Part shown: positions 1 to 5,691 of the stretch, piece after piece
Position numbering within the stretch: the first letter of the stretch is position 1
Layout: each line of letters starts with the position of its first letter
Source of the DNA: Candidatus Woesearchaeota archaeon
Lineage (GTDB): Archaea; Nanobdellota; Nanobdellia; Woesearchaeales; GW2011-AR15
Assembly (NCBI GenBank): GCA_023701075.1
Contig: JAMPXQ010000052.1
Location: forward strand, 1 to 8,933
Length of the DNA stretch: 8,933 nucleotides
Direction: 5' to 3'
The notes under the pieces: model-generated
Databases searched by the model: none
What the model was told of the DNA's origin: nothing
Seen by the model: the letters and a program-made list of their open reading frames with translations, nothing else
Program-made: the position numbers and the translations under genes

Positions 1-1469
1 CGAATCCTTTGCGCCTCTCCGCCTGAAAGAGTTCCTGCATTCCTGGATAATGTCAGATAGCTAAGGCCTACTTTCTCAAGGAAAGTCAGCCTGTCATTGA
101 TCTCTTTTAATATCACTTTTGCAATCTCTGTCTCTTTTTCAGTCAACTTTAGGTTTGAAAAAAACAGTATCGCATCTTTGATTGACATATCTGTGACATC
201 TATGATAGACTTCTCATTGACAAGTATCGAAAGCACTTTTTTCTTAAGCCTCTTCCCTTCGCATGCAGGGCAATGAGTGACTTTCATGAATTTCTCAAGT
301 TCGCTTCTCCTATATTCTGATTCAGTCTGCTGGTAAAGCCTTACAGACTGAGGGATGAGCCCTTCCCACTGTCCATTATGCGACCAGTTGGCCTCTCCAT
401 TTTTCATAGATAGATTGAATTTTATCTTTTCATCAGAACCATGCATGATGACATCAAACTGTTTTTCTGTAAGCTTTTCTATAGGTGTCAGTGCTGAAAA
501 GCCAAAATGCTTCCCGACCGCACCAAGATACTGCGATCGCCAACCGTCTACTGCATTCCTGTAGAGTGCGATTGCACCATCTGCGATGCATTTGGTCTTG
601 TCAGGGATTATGAGGTCTGGATCAAACTCCATCTTTATCCCTAGTCCAGAACATGATTCACATGCACCAAAAGGGCTGTTGAAAGAGAACATCCTAGGCT
701 GCAGCTCTTCGAAATTCATGCCGCATTTCGGACATGCCATATTGGAAGAATAAAGCCTTTCATTCTTATCATCAATGATGATTATAAGGCCTGATGATTT
801 CTTGATAGCTATCTCAATGCTTTCCTTGAGCCTCTGCTTGTCCTTGATATCCAAGACATCGATGACAGCCTCGATATCGTGTTTCTTATACCTATCCAAA
901 GTGACTTTCTCATCAGTCCTGATTATTTCCTTGTTCACTCTAACCTTAATGAAACCTTCCTTATTCAGATCCACTATCAGTTTTTCATAGGTCCCTTTTT
1001 TCTGCCTTATGATTGGAGAGAGTATAGTGATTTCCCCTTTGAATTCGCCTAGAACCTGCTCAGCAATCCTGTCAGGAGACTGCGCCTGTATCTTTATGTG
1101 ATGGTCAGGGCAATAAGGGATTCCTATCCTTGCATAGAACAACCTTAGATAATCATATATCTCAGTCACAGTGCCTACAGTGCTCCTAGGATTCTTTGAA
1201 GTGGTCTTCTGTTCAATAGAGATTGCAGGACTGAGTCCATCGATAGAATCGACATCTGGCTTGTTCATGAGCCCAAGGAACTGACGTGCATAAGCAGAGA
1301 GGGATTCAACATATCTTCTCTGCCCTTCAGCATAGATGGTATCAAAAGCAAGCGTAGATTTTCCGCTCCCTGAAAGACCTGTGATGACTGTAAACTTATC
1401 TCTAGGGATGGTCACATCTATATTCTTGAGATTATGTTCCCTTGCTCCCTTCACTACAATCTTATCCAT
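1..1469 (-). CDS. uvrA: UvrA, excinuclease ABC subunit A (N-terminal half, cut by window edge)
   Basis: Damage-recognition ATPase of nucleotide excision repair; a UvrA dimer scans DNA and loads UvrB. The reading frame from the ATG at 1469 runs open off the window after 489 codons, about half the roughly 940 residues usual for UvrA. Visible in order: start [17 protein letters not shown]; Walker [10 protein letters not shown] at residues 31-39; the UvrA-typical stretch [14 protein letters not shown] followed by [18 protein letters not shown]; the first zinc module with cysteines 246, 249, 270 and 273; a CPACEGKRL motif; and the ABC signature LSGGEAQRI at 481-489, where the window ends. Start choice: a weak TATA-like TTAAAA is centred about 26 bp upstream, fitting a leaderless mRNA. 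In archaea uvrA is generally held to be a bacterial acquisition (family knowledge). No frameshift was seen. The identification is very secure. Confidence 0.97.
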   Translation of the reverse strand, partial: MDKIVVKGAREHNLKNIDVTIPRDKFTVITGLSGSGKSTLAFDTIYAEGQRRYVESLSAYARQFLGLMNKPDVDSIDGLSPAISIEQKTTSKNPRSTVGTVTEIYDYLRLFYARIGIPYCPDHHIKIQAQSPDRIAEQVLGEFKGEITILSPIIRQKKGTYEKLIVDLNKEGFIKVRVNKEIIRTDEKVTLDRYKKHDIEAVIDVLDIKDKQRLKESIEIAIKKSSGLIIIIDDKNERLYSSNMACPKCGMNFEELQPRMFSFNSPFGACESCSGLGIKMEFDPDLIIPDKTKCIADGAIALYRNAVDGWRSQYLGAVGKHFGFSALTPIEKLTEKQFDVIMHGSDEKIKFNLSMKNGEANWSHNGQWEGLIPQSVRLYQQTESEYRRSELEKFMKVTHCPACEGKRLKKKVLSILVNEKSIIDVTDMSIKDAILFFSNLKLTEKETEIAKVILKEINDRLTFLEKVGLSYLTLSRNAGTLSGGEAQRI

Positions 1470-1490
1470 GATAATCCAGACTCAGCAGTT

Positions 1491-1499
1491 GTTTTTAAG
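1491..1499 (-). promoter_or_regulatory. Weak TATA-like box for uvrA
   Basis: On the minus strand this reads CTTAAAAAC, centred about 26 bp before the uvrA ATG. That is the distance expected for an archaeal TATA box with transcription starting at or next to the A of ATG. The match is weak and the call rests mainly on spacing. Confidence 0.4.
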
Positions 1500-1504
1500 C
1501 ATTT

Positions 1505-1530
1505 AGTTTAATGATTCAGTTTAATGTTTC
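1505..1530. repeat. Two tandem 13-bp repeats upstream of uvrA
   Basis: AGTTTAATGATTC (1505-1517) is followed directly by AGTTTAATGTTTC (1518-1530), 12 of 13 identical. The pair lies just upstream of the uvrA TATA-like box and could be a regulator-binding site. Nothing else in the 105-bp gap supports a function. Confidence 0.45.
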
Positions 1531-1565
1531 TGATGGCCATAATATCCTAATCAAATTCACATAGA

Positions 1566-1583
1566 TATTCCTGGTCAGGAATA
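1566..1583. terminator. Inverted repeat across the integrase stop codon
   Basis: TATTCCTG, two bases, then CAGGAATA form a perfect 8-bp inverted repeat that contains the integrase stop codon (minus-strand TGA at 1577-1575). A transcript hairpin here could mark the 3' end of the integrase mRNA. No U-run follows, so a role as terminator is a guess. Confidence 0.3.
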
Positions 1584-2408
1584 AGCTGCTTGCGTCTCCC
1601 TGATAGTATCAAGAGGACTTTCTATCTTGAATCTTGGCAGTGCAGCATGGATATATACCTGGGTGGTCTGAGGGCTCTCATGCCCTAGCACATTTTGCAC
1701 AGTTTCAAGCTGGTAATTATTCTCGACAAGATGCGTAGCAAAACTATGCCTAAGAGTATGCGGATGCACATTTTTCCTGATGCCTGCAAGCCTTGAATAG
1801 TACTTCACAAGGACATACACCGTCTTTCTGCTGAGCATCTCATTTCTTGCAGAGAACACATATGATTCAGGATCTGCTCCATGAGTCCATGTGTCAATCT
1901 CATCCCTGAGCGCTCTAGCAATGATGAATATCCTATCCTTATTCCCTTTGCCATGCCGAACAAACCCATAGCCTTCGCTGATGCAAAGGTCCTTGACTTT
2001 GAGGTTGATGAGTTCAGAGACCCTAAGGCCTGCAGAATATAATAACGCAACAATCAGATAATGTTTCTTGTTCTGGATAGCCATGAGCAGCTTCTTTATC
2101 TCAGTCTTTGTCAAGAAGACAGGGATTGCTTTAGGCCTCCTGGAATATCTAGTATCGATCTTCCAGTTCTTCCTCTGTATCCTCAGCATGAACTTGATAG
2201 ATGCAAGTGCAACATTCATGCTGTTTCCAGAAAGTTTCCTATCCGAAAGGTGATTGAGGTAATCCCTTATGTCACCTTTTGTGACCTTTGAGACATCTTT
2301 TTTTGCAAAACGGAAAAAATCCATGATATGAGAGTTATACGTCTCTATAGTAAACCTGCTAAGCTTCATCCTTGATCCTTCTTTCTTGATTTTTTCAATG
2401 ATATCCAT
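1575..2408 (-). CDS. Tyrosine recombinase, XerA/XerC/XerD-like
   Basis: Site-specific recombinase of the phage-integrase family, 277 residues from the chosen start, close to the size of archaeal XerA and bacterial XerC/D. It has an N-terminal SAM-like DNA-binding domain (residues about 1-95, with FTIETYNSHIMDFFRF) and a C-terminal catalytic domain. The catalytic set is complete: R129 in SAGLRVSEL, K154 in GKGNKDR, H217 and R220 in HPHTLRHSFATHL, H243 in LGHESPQTT and nucleophile Y252 in VYIH. An in-frame ATG at 2558 would add 50 residues, but these translate a T-rich tract. The ATG at 2408 has a TATA-like box centred 26-27 bp upstream, so it was preferred. The gene points away from two dif-like sites at 2588-2942, which suggests a single-recombinase Xer/dif locus or a small integrating element. 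The family is certain; the exact role is inferred. Confidence 0.93.
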   Translation of the reverse strand: MDIIEKIKKEGSRMKLSRFTIETYNSHIMDFFRFAKKDVSKVTKGDIRDYLNHLSDRKLSGNSMNVALASIKFMLRIQRKNWKIDTRYSRRPKAIPVFLTKTEIKKLLMAIQNKKHYLIVALLYSAGLRVSELINLKVKDLCISEGYGFVRHGKGNKDRIFIIARALRDEIDTWTHGADPESYVFSARNEMLSRKTVYVLVKYYSRLAGIRKNVHPHTLRHSFATHLVENNYQLETVQNVLGHESPQTTQVYIHAALPRFKIESPLDTIRETQAAYS

Positions 2409-2412
2409 ACCT

Positions 2413-2431
2413 AGACCAACAGGCTTGGTCT
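2413..2431. promoter_or_regulatory. Possible operator in the integrase promoter
   Basis: AGACCAA, five bases, then TTGGTCT form a perfect 7-bp inverted repeat between the TATA-like box and the integrase start. A protein bound here would block transcription initiation, so autoregulation or repression is plausible. The binding factor is unknown. Confidence 0.4.
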
Positions 2432-2440
2432 TTAAATATC
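2431..2440 (-). promoter_or_regulatory. TATA box of the integrase gene
   Basis: The minus strand reads GATATTTAAA, centred about 27 bp before the ATG at 2408. This fits an archaeal promoter giving a leaderless mRNA and is the main reason for choosing 2408 over 2558 as start. Confidence 0.6.
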
Positions 2441-2469
2441 TCACAGCAGGATGTCTAGTGAGTCCAGTG

Positions 2470-2557
2470 ACCAAACACCTCAAAAAAACAAAAAAAGCAT
2501 AAAAAACACACAGAAAACATACAAAAAACATACAAAAAGGAAATTGAAACACCAGCA
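2470..2557. other. A-rich, T-poor tract with an 11-nt tandem repeat
   Basis: The plus strand is strongly A-rich here and contains ACATACAAAA twice with 11-nt periodicity (2517-2526 and 2528-2537). The opposite strand would encode an implausible Phe/Cys/Val-rich N-terminal extension of the integrase. This is read as non-coding spacer DNA upstream of the recombinase promoter. Confidence 0.5.
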
Positions 2558-2587
2558 TCTAAACCCTAAAACTCCTGGAATCAAAGA

Positions 2588-2615
2588 TTTAGACATAAAA
2601 ACAGTTATGTTACAT
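2588..2615 (+). other. dif-like Xer recombination site 1
   Basis: The layout is left arm TTTAGACATAA, spacer AAACAG, right arm TTATGTTACAT: 11-6-11, with the inner ATAA/TTAT symmetry typical of dif. The right arm matches the E. coli dif XerD arm TTATGTTAAAT at 10 of 11. The left arm, reverse-complemented, is TTATGTCTAAA, 10 of 11 against the right arm of Pyrococcus dif as I recall it (TTATATCTAAA). A xer gene starts 180 bp away. Reference arms are from memory; function is inferred. Confidence 0.5.
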
Positions 2616-2621
2616 ATTACT
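2604..2621 (+). repeat. 18-bp direct repeat, left copy
   Basis: GTTATGTTACATATTACT is repeated at 2931-2948 with a single mismatch (17 of 18). It contains the right arm of dif-like site 1 plus flanking bases, so the similarity of the two sites extends past the 28-bp core on one side. Confidence 0.8.
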
Positions 2622-2658
2622 TGGAATTTTTTTGATGGCACAACTAAGAGTTTTTAAC

Positions 2659-2756
2659 GGCAACTTATTTGACAGCAGACGGATTTTTCAAAAACGAAAA
2701 ATCCTATGCGACACCCCGCAGGGGGCAACCCCCGTCGCATCTGCGTCAAAGTTGCC
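2659..2756. other. Large branched hairpin A inside the dif-flanked segment
   Basis: The closing stem is GGCAACTT (2659-2666) with AAGTTGCC (2749-2756), continued by GACAGCAGA (2671-2679) with TCTGCGTC (2740-2747), leaving one unpaired A. Inside are two further hairpins: GGATTTTTC with GAAAAATCC (2681-2689/2696-2704), and ATGCGAC with GTCGCAT (2706-2712/2734-2740), the latter capped by GGGGG-CAA-CCCCC. The inner pairing shares one base with the closing stem. It would form a three-way junction as RNA or single-stranded DNA. It could be a structured RNA or a recombination substrate. The 83-codon frame over this area is an unlikely protein. Confidence 0.6.
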
Positions 2757-2853
2757 TAAACTCTACTGAAGACACTTCGTGTTTGATGTTGTGCTTGAAG
2801 AAAAATTCCTGCGTAATACGCCTGCGCTCCTCCGACACTGCGTCGGTGCTCAG
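2757..2853. other. GC-rich non-coding stretch with small hairpins
   Basis: Between the two large hairpins lie short stems: ACAC-TTC-GTGT, GCGT-AAT-ACGC and CCGAC with GTCGG (2832-2836/2842-2846). The words ACACTGCG and CGGTGCTC recur in the GC-rich patch near 6980-7005. No coding signal was seen. Confidence 0.45.
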
Positions 2854-2917
2854 GTTTTGCAGAGGTCATGTTCGTGGGAGATTACCTACCAGCACGAACA
2901 TTTCCGCTCTGCAAAAC
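2854..2917. other. Long hairpin B abutting dif-like site 2
   Basis: An 11-bp stem, GTTTTGCAGAG (2854-2864) with CTCTGCAAAAC (2907-2917), is followed after a small internal loop by a 9-bp stem, ATGTTCGTG (2868-2876) with CACGAACAT (2893-2901), with a 16-nt loop. All 20 pairs are perfect. The base of the hairpin overlaps the left arm of dif-like site 2 by three bases. Folded single-stranded DNA next to a Xer site recalls hairpin attachment sites of Xer-exploiting phages; it could equally be the end of an RNA. Confidence 0.65.
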
Positions 2918-2942
2918 TAACATAACAGTCGTTATGTTACAT
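2915..2942 (+). other. dif-like Xer recombination site 2
   Basis: The layout is left arm AACTAACATAA, spacer CAGTCG, right arm TTATGTTACAT. Nine bases on each side, TAACATAAC and GTTATGTTA (2918-2926/2931-2939), are a perfect inverted repeat. The right arm is identical to that of site 1 and 10 of 11 like the E. coli dif XerD arm. It is in direct orientation to site 1, so recombination would excise about 327 bp. The spacers of the two sites differ, which may limit recombination between them. Confidence 0.5.
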
Positions 2943-2948
2943 ATGACT
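2931..2948 (+). repeat. 18-bp direct repeat, right copy
   Basis: GTTATGTTACATATGACT, 17 of 18 identical to 2604-2621. The two copies bracket the hairpin-rich segment. Confidence 0.8.
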
Positions 2949-3000
2949 CCGAGTAAAAATACTTCTTAATGGAAGGAACAATCTTTACTGATGGGGGAGA

Positions 3001-3016
3001 AGCAAATATTTATATA
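3001..3016 (+). promoter_or_regulatory. Archaeal promoter of the arsR-ATPase operon
   Basis: TTTATATA at 3009-3016 is preceded by a BRE-like AGCAAATA. Transcription would start near 3038, a few bases before the ATG at 3042 and after the alternative ATG at 3030. This favours the downstream start. Confidence 0.65.
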
Positions 3017-3046
3017 TGAATAATTATTCATGTGTTCATATATGAA
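3012..3046. promoter_or_regulatory. ArsR/SmtB-type operator overlapping the promoter
   Basis: A perfect 16-bp palindrome, ATGAATAATTATTCAT (3016-3031), contains TGAA-N6-TTCA, the core of SmtB/CadC operators. A second palindrome, TTCATATATGAA (3035-3046), follows. The outer arms ATATATGAA (3012-3020) and TTCATATAT (3035-3043) also pair. The site sits between the TATA box and the start codon, so the bound repressor would block initiation of its own operon; metal binding should release it. The match to the family core is seen directly; the regulation is inferred. Confidence 0.7.
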
Positions 3047-3389
3047 ATCTGTTTGCAGTGTCAAGTGCATAAATGAGAATAATGTAAATTCAGTAAGAAC
3101 CAAGATGTTGAAGGATTCTGTCTATTCTGATATCTCAGATATCTTCAAAGTGCTTGGAGACAAGACCAGACTAAAGATCCTGTTTGCGCTCTCTAAGAAG
3201 GAGCTTTGCGTCTGTGACCTCTGCTCTCTCCTGAATATGGAGCAGTCCGCAATATCGCACCAATTGAGGCTGCTTAGGAACTTGAAACTAGTGAAGTGCA
3301 GGAAAGACGGAAAAATAGTCTATTACTCGCTATATGACAACCATATAATGAATCTGATCAAAATGGGAGTGTTGCATAATGGGGAATAA
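3042..3389 (+). CDS. ArsR/SmtB-family metal-sensing repressor (CadC-like)
   Basis: Winged-helix repressor that should hold the downstream metal pump off until Zn, Cd or Pb binds. It is 115 residues from the ATG at 3042; an ATG at 3030 would add MCSY. Numbered from 3030 the protein shows an N-terminal Cys9/Cys13 pair, the ELCVCDL metal motif with Cys60 and Cys62 at the start of the HTH (residues about 57-92), and the C-terminal helix with D103, H105, H116 and E119. These match both CadC-type sites: alpha3N (four Cys) and alpha5 (D-x-H...H-x-x-E). The alpha5 spacing equals that of SmtB exactly. The promoter position favours 3042. The N-terminal cysteines argue against the later Met26. The gene overlaps the ATPase by 11 bp, so the two are cotranscribed. 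Confidence 0.93.
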   Translation: MKSVCSVKCINENNVNSVRTKMLKDSVYSDISDIFKVLGDKTRLKILFALSKKELCVCDLCSLLNMEQSAISHQLRLLRNLKLVKCRKDGKIVYYSLYDNHIMNLIKMGVLHNGE

Positions 3390-5286
3390 ATGCTGCTCAT
3401 CATGTTCTTCAGATGAAGAGCAGGATCCGTCATGGAAGAAAAAGAAGATTGTAGTCATCGTTGTCTCTGGCATCCTGCTTCTTGCAGGGCTTTACCTTGA
3501 ACAGATCATGAGTGAGCATTCTGCTTCGCAGGTAATATTTTTTCTTGTGACACTATTTGCAGGTTATCAGATTATCAAGAAAGGTTTAGCATCGGCCATG
3601 AAATTCAGGTTTGACATGAATTTTCTCATGAGCCTGGCTGCTTTCGGGGCATTCATAATAGGTGAGGGAGCAGAAGGTGCTTCTGTGATGTTCCTTTATT
3701 TTTTGGCTGAATTCCTTGAGGAGTATGCTGCTGAAAGGTCAAGAAAATCTATAGGAGCACTTTTGAATCTGACGCCTGAGACAGCGATAATCCTCAGAGA
3801 CGGAAAAGAAACTAAAGTTCATGTCCAGGAGATCAAGATAGGAGACATCTTGGTTGTGAAGCCTGGAGACAAGATACCAATAGATGGAGTGGTTTCATCT
3901 GGCTCATCAAGCATAAACCAGGCATCAATCACCGGAGAGAGCATGCCTGCATCCAAAAAGATTGGAGATGAGGTCTTCGCCGGTACAATAAATGAAGAAG
4001 GATATCTTGAGATAAAAGCGACTAAAGCCTCGAATCAGACTGTCCTTTCAAAGATAATAAAGCTTGTTGAGAATGCAGAGAAAGAAAAATCCAAGACTGA
4101 GATATTCATCGACAGGTTTGCGAGATATTATACACCTATTGTGATCTTGATTTCAGTCCTGGTCTTTGTAGTGCCGGTCTTCATACTGAAGTTGCCTTTT
4201 GAGACATGGTTCTACAGGTCCCTTGTGCTGCTTGTAGTGTCATGTCCCTGTGCACTTGCTATCTCAACGCCTGTATCTATGGTCTCAGCAATAACCTCAG
4301 CTGCGAAAAATGGTGTTTTAATCAAAGGAGGGAGTTACATAGAAGAGATGAAAACTGTCAAGGTGATTGTCTTTGATAAGACTGGCACCTTGACTGAAGG
4401 GAAACCTGAGGTGACAGATGTCATCTCATTGAACAAGCATTCAGAAAAGGAACTTCTCGAGATTGCTGCATCACTGGAATCCAAGTCCAATCACCCGATA
4501 GCACAGGCAATATCTGCATATTCAAATAAAAATGGAGTAAAAAAACATGATGTTGAGCATTTCCACGCTGTTTCAGGCAAGGGGCTGCATGGAAACATAA
4601 AAGGAAGATACTATCATATCGGAAAATCAGATGAGTTCCTTGATTCAAAATTAAAAACACCAAAAGCTATGATTGAAAAGCTGGAAGATGAAGGGAAGAC
4701 AGCTGTCATCATAGCTTCCAAAGACCATGTGGTAGGAATTATCGCAGTAATGGATAAACTGAGGGAAACAGCTGGTGAGACTATATCAAACCTTAAGAAA
4801 AGAGGATTAAGGACCGTCATGCTTACAGGCGATAATGAAAGGGTCGCCCATGCAATCTCTGAAAAGATAGGTATCGATGAGCACTATGCAGGGCTCCTTC
4901 CTGAAGAGAAAGTAAAGAAGATCGATGAGTTCCTGGAAAAATACGAGTGCGTGGCGATGGTCGGAGACGGAGTGAATGATGCACCTGCACTGGCAAAAGC
5001 GCATGTTGGGATAGCCATGGGCGCAATCGGGTCGGATGTCGCAATAGAGACTGCGGATATCGCCCTTATGCATGATGACCTTTCCAAGGTTGAATATCTT
5101 GTAAGCCTGAGCAACAAGACTCTTTTGATTGTCAAGCAGAATATCTTCATATCTATTATTGTCAAGGGATCATTTGCCATCCTTGCTTTTCCTGGACTTG
5201 TCCCTTTATGGCTGGCAGTCGCAGCAGGGGATATGGGTCTCAGTCTGATAGTGATAGGCAATGCTCTGAGGATAGGTAAAAAGTAA
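3379..5286 (+). CDS. P1B-2 heavy-metal (Zn/Cd/Pb) translocating ATPase
   Basis: Membrane efflux pump for divalent soft metals, ZntA/CadA type. It has 635 residues, against 732 in E. coli ZntA, because there is no N-terminal HMA domain; a short Cys5-Cys6-Cys9 cluster followed by acidic residues takes its place. Motifs: actuator TGES 185-188; transmembrane CPC 289-291; phosphorylation motif DKTGT with D333; HP motif 372-373; TGDN 483-486; GDGVNDAP 529-536. The last helices carry K596 and D618, the pair that marks P1B-2 Zn/Cd/Pb pumps rather than Cu pumps. About eight membrane helices are expected: four before the actuator, two around CPC, two at the end. Translation is coupled to the repressor by an 11-bp overlap. 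A GC hairpin follows the stop codon. Substrate preference is inferred from residues and partner. Confidence 0.96.
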   Translation: MGNKCCSSCSSDEEQDPSWKKKKIVVIVVSGILLLAGLYLEQIMSEHSASQVIFFLVTLFAGYQIIKKGLASAMKFRFDMNFLMSLAAFGAFIIGEGAEGASVMFLYFLAEFLEEYAAERSRKSIGALLNLTPETAIILRDGKETKVHVQEIKIGDILVVKPGDKIPIDGVVSSGSSSINQASITGESMPASKKIGDEVFAGTINEEGYLEIKATKASNQTVLSKIIKLVENAEKEKSKTEIFIDRFARYYTPIVILISVLVFVVPVFILKLPFETWFYRSLVLLVVSCPCALAISTPVSMVSAITSAAKNGVLIKGGSYIEEMKTVKVIVFDKTGTLTEGKPEVTDVISLNKHSEKELLEIAASLESKSNHPIAQAISAYSNKNGVKKHDVEHFHAVSGKGLHGNIKGRYYHIGKSDEFLDSKLKTPKAMIEKLEDEGKTAVIIASKDHVVGIIAVMDKLRETAGETISNLKKRGLRTVMLTGDNERVAHAISEKIGIDEHYAGLLPEEKVKKIDEFLEKYECVAMVGDGVNDAPALAKAHVGIAMGAIGSDVAIETADIALMHDDLSKVEYLVSLSNKTLLIVKQNIFISIIVKGSFAILAFPGLVPLWLAVAAGDMGLSLIVIGNALRIGKK

Positions 5287-5297
5287 AAAATCCCAAT

Positions 5298-5327
5298 CGC
5301 CCCCGAGGGGCGGGGCATTTTTGTTTA
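5298..5327 (+). terminator. Terminator-like hairpin after the ATPase
   Basis: CGCCCC, loop CGA, GGGGCG (5298-5303/5307-5312), then GGGC and a T-rich run. It begins 11 bp after the ATPase stop codon. It is also copy 1 of a recurring hairpin module: 6-bp stem, 3-nt loop, then GGGYA. Confidence 0.6.
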
Positions 5328-5408
5328 TGAAATATACCATTTGATGCTTTGAAAAAACGATAAAGCCCAATCACGCTCTAAGGGTGGGGTATATTTCATA
5401 AATGAAAA
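5318..5408. repeat. Long inverted repeat with 15-bp perfect arms
   Basis: TTTATGAAATATACC (5324-5338) pairs exactly with GGTATATTTCATAAA (5388-5402), and TTTT/AAAA extend it outward past two wobble-type positions. The loop contains hairpin module copy 2 at 5372-5391. It looks like the end of a small mobile element or a structured 3' UTR. Confidence 0.65.
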
Positions 5409-5468
5409 GCGTACATGATGACAAAAAAGAGATTCAATTTGGCATAAAAATTAAAAAAATTGGGCTTT
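5362..5468. repeat. 10-bp inverted repeat crossing the previous one
   Basis: AAAGCCCAAT (5362-5371) is complementary to ATTGGGCTTT (5459-5468), which runs into a T-tract. Its left arm lies in the loop of the 5324/5402 inverted repeat and its right arm lies outside it. The two helices therefore form a pseudoknot or are alternative folds. Confidence 0.5.
5372..5391 (+). repeat. Hairpin module copy 2
   Basis: CACGCT, loop CTA, AGGGTG, then GGGTA. It aligns without gaps to copies at 5298-5317 and 5578-5597. Copies 1 and 2 are both preceded by CCCAAT. Confidence 0.5.
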
Positions 5469-5477
5469 TTTTATGAT

Positions 5478-5532
5478 GAAAAAGCAGAATACCTTGTCTT
5501 TATAAAACAAGGTTTAATGCTTCTGCTTTTTC
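5478..5532. repeat. Nested perfect hairpin
   Basis: Outer arms GAAAAAGCAGAA (5478-5489) and TTCTGCTTTTTC (5521-5532) form 12 perfect pairs. The inner arms ACCTTGT (5491-5497) and ACAAGGT (5507-5513) form seven more. The word AAAAGCAG is shared with the next hairpin, so the two may be related copies. Confidence 0.65.
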
Positions 5533-5540
5533 AGCATGCT

Positions 5541-5618
5541 AGAAATCCCGCTTAAAAGAAAAGCAGCGAAGATACCTCACACTTAGAGTGTGGGGTAGCT
5601 GCTTTTCGTGGAATTTCT
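5541..5618. repeat. 78-nt extended hairpin containing module copy 3
   Basis: Arms from outside in: AGAAAT with ATTTCT (5541-5546/5613-5618), AAAAGCAGC with GCTGCTTTT (5559-5567/5598-5606), TACC with GGTA, and CACACT with AGTGTG around loop TAG (5578-5592). Such a long self-complementary unit is typical of a miniature inverted-repeat element or a stable small RNA. No promoter was identified. Confidence 0.6.
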
Positions 5619-5625
5619 ATCATTT

Positions 5626-5691
5626 ATGATAGTATTTATTCTGGCGATAGGTTTGGTTTATTTTTTTGGGATAAATGGGATATATGTATAA
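5626..5691 (+). CDS. Doubtful 21-residue membrane peptide, perhaps a frameshifted 5' end
   Basis: The frame from the ATG at 5626 gives MIVFILAIGLVYFFGINGIYV, a single hydrophobic helix, then stops. It overlaps the 70-codon frame starting at 5675 in another phase, so the two could be halves of one broken small membrane protein. The ATG lies in a perfect palindrome, CTATCAT-TT-ATGATAG (5617-5632). No family recognised and no clear ribosome site, so coding status is uncertain. Confidence 0.2.
   Translation: MIVFILAIGLVYFFGINGIYV

Noticed and set aside
355..990. Plus-strand frames of about 70 codons
   Set aside because: They are antisense to uvrA, whose translation is intact and conserved.
2409..2558. 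A 50-residue N-terminal extension of the recombinase from the ATG at 2558
   Set aside because: It translates a T-rich tract into Phe/Cys/Val runs unlike any Xer N-terminus, and it contains the predicted TATA box and palindrome of the real start at 2408.
2669..2920. An 83-codon frame between the dif-like sites
   Set aside because: It runs through the hairpins, has biased and unprotein-like composition and no start signal; the structure explains the sequence better.
4421..5318. Several minus-strand frames of 68-144 codons
   Set aside because: They are antisense to the well-conserved ATPase and have no family features.
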